From contig JAGDXH010000018.1 of assembly GCA_023256295.1 (NCBI GenBank), positions 26,876-41,392 on the forward strand: 14,517 nucleotides of DNA. Reading direction: 5' to 3'. The stretch is from Thermoproteati archaeon (GTDB taxonomy: Archaea > Thermoproteota > Thermoprotei_A > Marsarchaeales > UBA168). Below, piece by piece: positions 12,791 to 14,517 of the stretch. A program made the translations under genes and the position numbers. Under the pieces are notes generated by a model, which was not told the origin of the DNA, ran no database searches, and worked only from the letters and a program-made list of their open reading frames with translations. Within the stretch, counting starts at the first letter, position 1; the number at the start of each line of letters is the position of its first letter.

Positions 12791-13620
12791 TTTCTCACCA
12801 ACTCCTCTTCGGAGGCCTCCTTTAACCCTATCCCCTTCTTGGCAAAGAAAGATGTCATGTTCGACAAGTCACGACGCAAAAACTCCTCGGCATGGGGGTG
12901 ACTGGTCAGCACGGCTTGACCAAAGTCTATCATGTAAGGATTCTGTTTCCAATAGAGCACGTTGTACTCGCTCAGATCAGCATGAACCAGACCAGCCTTC
13001 GTGACCAAAAGCTCTAGGTCCGAGATCAAGGCCCTGTAGGTCTCTTTCCACTGCTGCCCAGATAACTTCACATCTTTCAGGCGAGGCGCCGGCCCCGACT
13101 CGTCTCCCAAGAGATCCATGACGAGCACGTTACCTCTGACTGCCCAAGGCCTCGGGACATGGATTCCAGAGCCAAAGGCCAACGCGAGGTTCGCATACTC
13201 CTTCCTAGCCCAAGTCTCAACGATTTCTCTCCTGCTCTTGCGAATCCTAGAGAACCTTGGGTCCCCCTGCATGTAGAGCGGCATCGTCTTATAGTAGTCA
13301 GATGACCCAGTGAAGTATATCTTGACAACCACCAAGTCGGTTCCGCTCTCTGCCAAGTACACTCTGGCTTCTTTCCCCTCAGATATGTTCGTGACAAAGC
13401 GGCTGATCACTCCTCTCCGAAGGAGATCGCTCACGTAGCTCAGAGTCCGCGCGTCAAAGACGCCCTCTAGGGCCTCCATGAGCTCAGCATCCTTCAGCCT
13501 CCTTTCGTACTTTTGGAGGAACTCGCCTTCGCCCTCGTCCTTTTGGTATGAAGTTCCCAACTTGATCGCCTCGGGGTCGCCAAGGCCTTGCGAAAAGCCG
13601 CCTCGGCCGACATTCCACAC
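12769..13620 (-). CDS. rio1: RIO1-type atypical serine/threonine protein kinase
   Basis: Atypical kinase/ATPase involved in late maturation of the small ribosomal subunit. Motifs in 283 residues: nucleotide loop ISEGKEARVYLA (79-90), VVVKIY with Lys100, RIRKSRREIVETWARKEYANL (a RIO1-type helix after the flexible loop), hinge VLVMDLLG (165-172), catalytic LVHADLSEYNVLYW with Asp215 and Asn220, and metal-binding YMIDFGQAV with Asp232. The absence of a RIO2 N-terminal winged helix and the STxxxK-like EGKEA loop fit RIO1. The start is uncertain: GTG at 13620 is the upstream-most, but a TTG at 13560 (codon 21) has GAGGCGATC four nt before it, close to a ribosome binding site. First gene of the rio1-KH-top6B-top6A cluster, overlapping the KH gene by 22 bp. 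Confidence 0.94.
   Translation of the reverse strand: MWNVGRGGFSQGLGDPEAIKLGTSYQKDEGEGEFLQKYERRLKDAELMEALEGVFDARTLSYVSDLLRRGVISRFVTNISEGKEARVYLAESGTDLVVVKIYFTGSSDYYKTMPLYMQGDPRFSRIRKSRREIVETWARKEYANLALAFGSGIHVPRPWAVRGNVLVMDLLGDESGPAPRLKDVKLSGQQWKETYRALISDLELLVTKAGLVHADLSEYNVLYWKQNPYMIDFGQAVLTSHPHAEEFLRRDLSNMTSFFAKKGIGLKEASEEELVRKWLALSP
12795..12799 (-). promoter_or_regulatory. Ribosome binding site of the KH gene
   Basis: GGTGA on the minus strand, inside the rio1 3' end, lies 4 nt before the ATG at 12790. It supports that start and translation coupled to rio1. Confidence 0.65.
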
Positions 13621-13634
13621 TGCTTCTGAGGGAA

Positions 13635-13642
13635 TACTTAAG
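13635..13642 (-). promoter_or_regulatory. TATA-like box upstream of rio1
   Basis: CTTAAGTA on the minus strand is centred about 18 bp before the GTG at 13620 and about 25 bp before 13613. The spacing predicts transcription starting inside the GTG-initiated frame, which argues for a start downstream of 13620 or for another promoter. Confidence 0.4.
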
Positions 13643-13670
13643 GGTGCTTCGGCAACTTCCGAGTAGCAAC

Positions 13671-13683
13671 GGGTAAACTACCC
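13671..13683. repeat. Short inverted repeat between rio1 and aIF1A
   Basis: GGGTA-AAC-TACCC is a perfect 5-bp inverted repeat with a 3-bp spacer, in the divergent region between rio1 and aIF1A. Possible operator half-sites, but short enough to arise by chance. Confidence 0.3.
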
Positions 13684-13699
13684 ATCCCTCGCAGACTTC

Positions 13700-13744
13700 C
13701 CTCTTGACCCCAGTTAGAGTTAAATAGTCAGCTGCCTCTTGACC
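13700..13744. repeat. 10-bp direct repeat flanking the aIF1A TATA box
   Basis: CCTCTTGACC occurs at 13700-13709 and at 13735-13744, exactly 35 bp apart, one copy on each side of the TATA box at 13720-13727. The second copy ends two bases before the predicted transcription start. Candidate regulatory sites; function is inferred. Confidence 0.45.
13720..13727 (+). promoter_or_regulatory. TATA box upstream of aIF1A
   Basis: TTAAATAG is centred about 24 bp before an ATG at 13747 and about 63 bp before the aIF1A ATG. The predicted transcription start near 13747 gives aIF1A a leader of about 40 nt that carries its own ribosome binding site. Confidence 0.6.
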
Positions 13745-13746
13745 GA

Positions 13747-13794
13747 ATGTCGAACAACCTGACCAAGGCAAAACCGGTGACGCCGCATGAGTGA
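13747..13794 (+). CDS. Possible leaderless 15-codon upstream ORF before aIF1A
   Basis: The ATG at 13747 lies exactly where transcription should start from the TATA box at 13720-13727. It opens a 15-codon frame encoding MSNNLTKAKPVTPHE, ending at TGA (13792-13794), so it overlaps the aIF1A start codon in another frame. If translated it could couple or regulate aIF1A synthesis. It may also be an untranslated leader with a chance ATG. No homology is claimed. Confidence 0.35.
   Translation: MSNNLTKAKPVTPHE
13776..13780 (+). promoter_or_regulatory. Ribosome binding site of aIF1A
   Basis: GGTGA lies 6 nt before the ATG at 13787, a normal spacing, and supports this start for aIF1A. It lies inside the possible upstream ORF, so ribosomes translating that ORF would pass over it. 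Confidence 0.65.
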
Positions 13795-14095
13795 AAACGA
13801 CGAAAAACAGGGACTTAGGCTTCCCCAAGAGGGGGAGTTGATTGGGGTGGTGATCCAGCTTTTGGGATTCGACCGGATAAAGGTGAAGGGAACCGACGGC
13901 AAGATCAGGATGTGCAGGATCCCAGGAAGGATGAAGAAAAAGAGCTGGATAAGGGAAGGTGACGTAGTGCTCATAGCCCCGTGGGACTTCCAGTCGGACT
14001 CCAGAGCAGATATAGTCGCAATTTACAGCAAGGATGACTCAAGAAAGCTTGAAGCGCAGGGCTTGATACCCAAGGGACTGCTCTCTCCCGAGTAG
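13787..14095 (+). CDS. eif1A: Archaeal translation initiation factor aIF1A
   Basis: A 102-residue homologue of eukaryotic eIF1A and bacterial IF1. It binds the A site of the small ribosomal subunit and helps position initiator tRNA and mRNA. An OB (S1-like) fold covers about residues 15-80: EGELIGVVIQLLGFDRIKV, then GTDGKIRMCRIPGRMKKKSWIREGDVVLIAPWDF, all hallmarks of the family. A short charged N-terminus (MSENDEKQG) precedes it and a C-terminal tail follows. Length is typical. ATG at 13787 has GGTGA 6 nt upstream. The leader is about 40 nt, unlike the leaderless genes nearby, and contains a possible overlapping upstream ORF. It diverges from rio1, another ribosome-related gene, across 166 bp. 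Confidence 0.96.
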   Translation: MSENDEKQGLRLPQEGELIGVVIQLLGFDRIKVKGTDGKIRMCRIPGRMKKKSWIREGDVVLIAPWDFQSDSRADIVAIYSKDDSRKLEAQGLIPKGLLSPE

Positions 14096-14116
14096 GATAC
14101 AAAGATAAAGGATTCC

Positions 14117-14124
14117 CTTATAAG
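14117..14124 (+). promoter_or_regulatory. TATA box of the last, partial gene
   Basis: CTTATAAG is centred about 24 bp before the ATG at 14145, the leaderless spacing. It lies in the 49-bp gap after aIF1A and indicates separate transcription. Confidence 0.65.
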
Positions 14125-14144
14125 TCGCAGGTCGGAGATTTCAA

Positions 14145-14517
14145 ATGGCGCAAGATCAAAACTCCGAACCCATTGCGGAGTTCAGCGCAACCGCAAAGAT
14201 AGGACAAGTCATGGGTGGCATTCAGGCCCTGACGCTTTCGCCCCAAGACCTTTCAAGCCCAGTATCACTTCAGATGGCATTGACGAGGATAATGGACAGT
14301 CTAGCCAAGCTGTCCACCTCGCAGCCCGAAAAGAAATGGATCGCGGAAGTCAGGTTCACAGATAGCCTAGGCAATCCAATTTCCATTGCCGTGGACCTTG
14401 GGCCCATGCCCCCGTTGGAGGCCACCGAATATCGCGCCAGAGTAAAGGTAGAGCTGCTCTCTCCTTCCCATCAGGAGGTCGAAAGAGGCGAACGAAAAGC
14501 GCGCATGCTCGTGGCCT
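14145..14517 (+). CDS. Unrecognised protein, N-terminal 124 residues (runs off window edge)
   Basis: The frame opens at ATG 14145 and stays open to the window end. The protein starts MAQDQNSEPIAEFSATAKIG; residues about 15-60 look helical and Ser/Leu-rich (QALTLSPQDL, LTRIMDSLAKLS). From about residue 64 it becomes strand-rich and regular: KKWIAEVRFTDSLGNPISIA, DLGPMPPLEATEYRARVKVEL, then a charged stretch. The strand-rich part suggests a small beta-domain, perhaps an adaptor or binding module. No signal peptide or membrane segment is visible, so it is likely cytosolic. A clear TATA box 24 bp upstream supports the start. I do not recognise a family and assign no function. Confidence 0.7.
   Translation, partial: MAQDQNSEPIAEFSATAKIGQVMGGIQALTLSPQDLSSPVSLQMALTRIMDSLAKLSTSQPEKKWIAEVRFTDSLGNPISIAVDLGPMPPLEATEYRARVKVELLSPSHQEVERGERKARMLVA

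Noticed and set aside
1..14517. CRISPR arrays, insertion sequences, tRNA/rRNA genes, C/D box RNAs
   Set aside because: No regularly spaced repeats, transposase motifs or inverted terminal repeats were found. TGATGA hits lie inside coding sequence without matching CUGA partners.

Overview
The window looks like chromosomal DNA of a hyperthermophilic or thermoacidophilic archaeon of the Crenarchaeota/TACK group. The evidence is a Sulfolobus LacS-type GH1 glycosidase, a two-subunit DNA topoisomerase VI, archaeal aIF1A, a RIO1 kinase, a Dim2/Pno1-type KH protein, a NurA nuclease beside a HerA-like ATPase, and archaeal promoters. Several genes have a TATA box centred 22-28 bp before the start codon, which implies leaderless mRNAs. 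Genes inside the operon use GGTGA-type ribosome binding sites instead. I cannot assign a genus from sequence alone. No tRNA, rRNA, IS element or CRISPR array was seen, and no gene-free stretch reaches 300 bases.

Layout. (1) Positions 1-1267, minus strand: the 5' end of a herA-like gene preceded by nurA (DNA end resection). (2) Positions 1299-8807: a carbohydrate block. A cytosolic GH1 beta-glycosidase (minus) and a cytosolic GH13 cyclomaltodextrinase/neopullulanase-like enzyme (plus) diverge from a 200-bp region holding tandem repeats. Next come a secreted, membrane-anchored GH57 amylase-type enzyme (minus) and a large polytopic OPT/DUF6785-like transporter (minus). A 73-residue winged-HTH protein (plus) diverges from the transporter, and a 20-bp imperfect palindrome lies between the two promoters. 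(3) Positions 8789-13620, minus strand: an information-processing operon in the order rio1, KH (dim2/pno1-like), top6B, top6A, then an unrecognised 216-residue protein with a ribbon-helix-helix-like N-terminus. The genes overlap or sit 23-63 bp apart. (4) Positions 13747-14517, plus strand: aIF1A, preceded by a possible leaderless 15-codon upstream ORF whose stop overlaps the aIF1A start, then the 5' part of an unrecognised gene.

How the parts may work together: GH57 would cut alpha-glucan at the cell surface, the transporter could import the oligosaccharides, and GH13 and GH1 would finish degradation inside. The small wHTH protein is the obvious candidate local regulator. The enzyme families are supported directly by catalytic motifs. 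The transporter's substrate and the regulatory link are inference.

Points worth checking: a transporter C-terminal tail with four cysteines that reads into the GH57 promoter; Asp in place of a conserved His in NurA; His in place of the usual Asn in GH13 region I; the palindrome and tandem repeats in the two divergent promoter regions; and the aIF1A upstream ORF.
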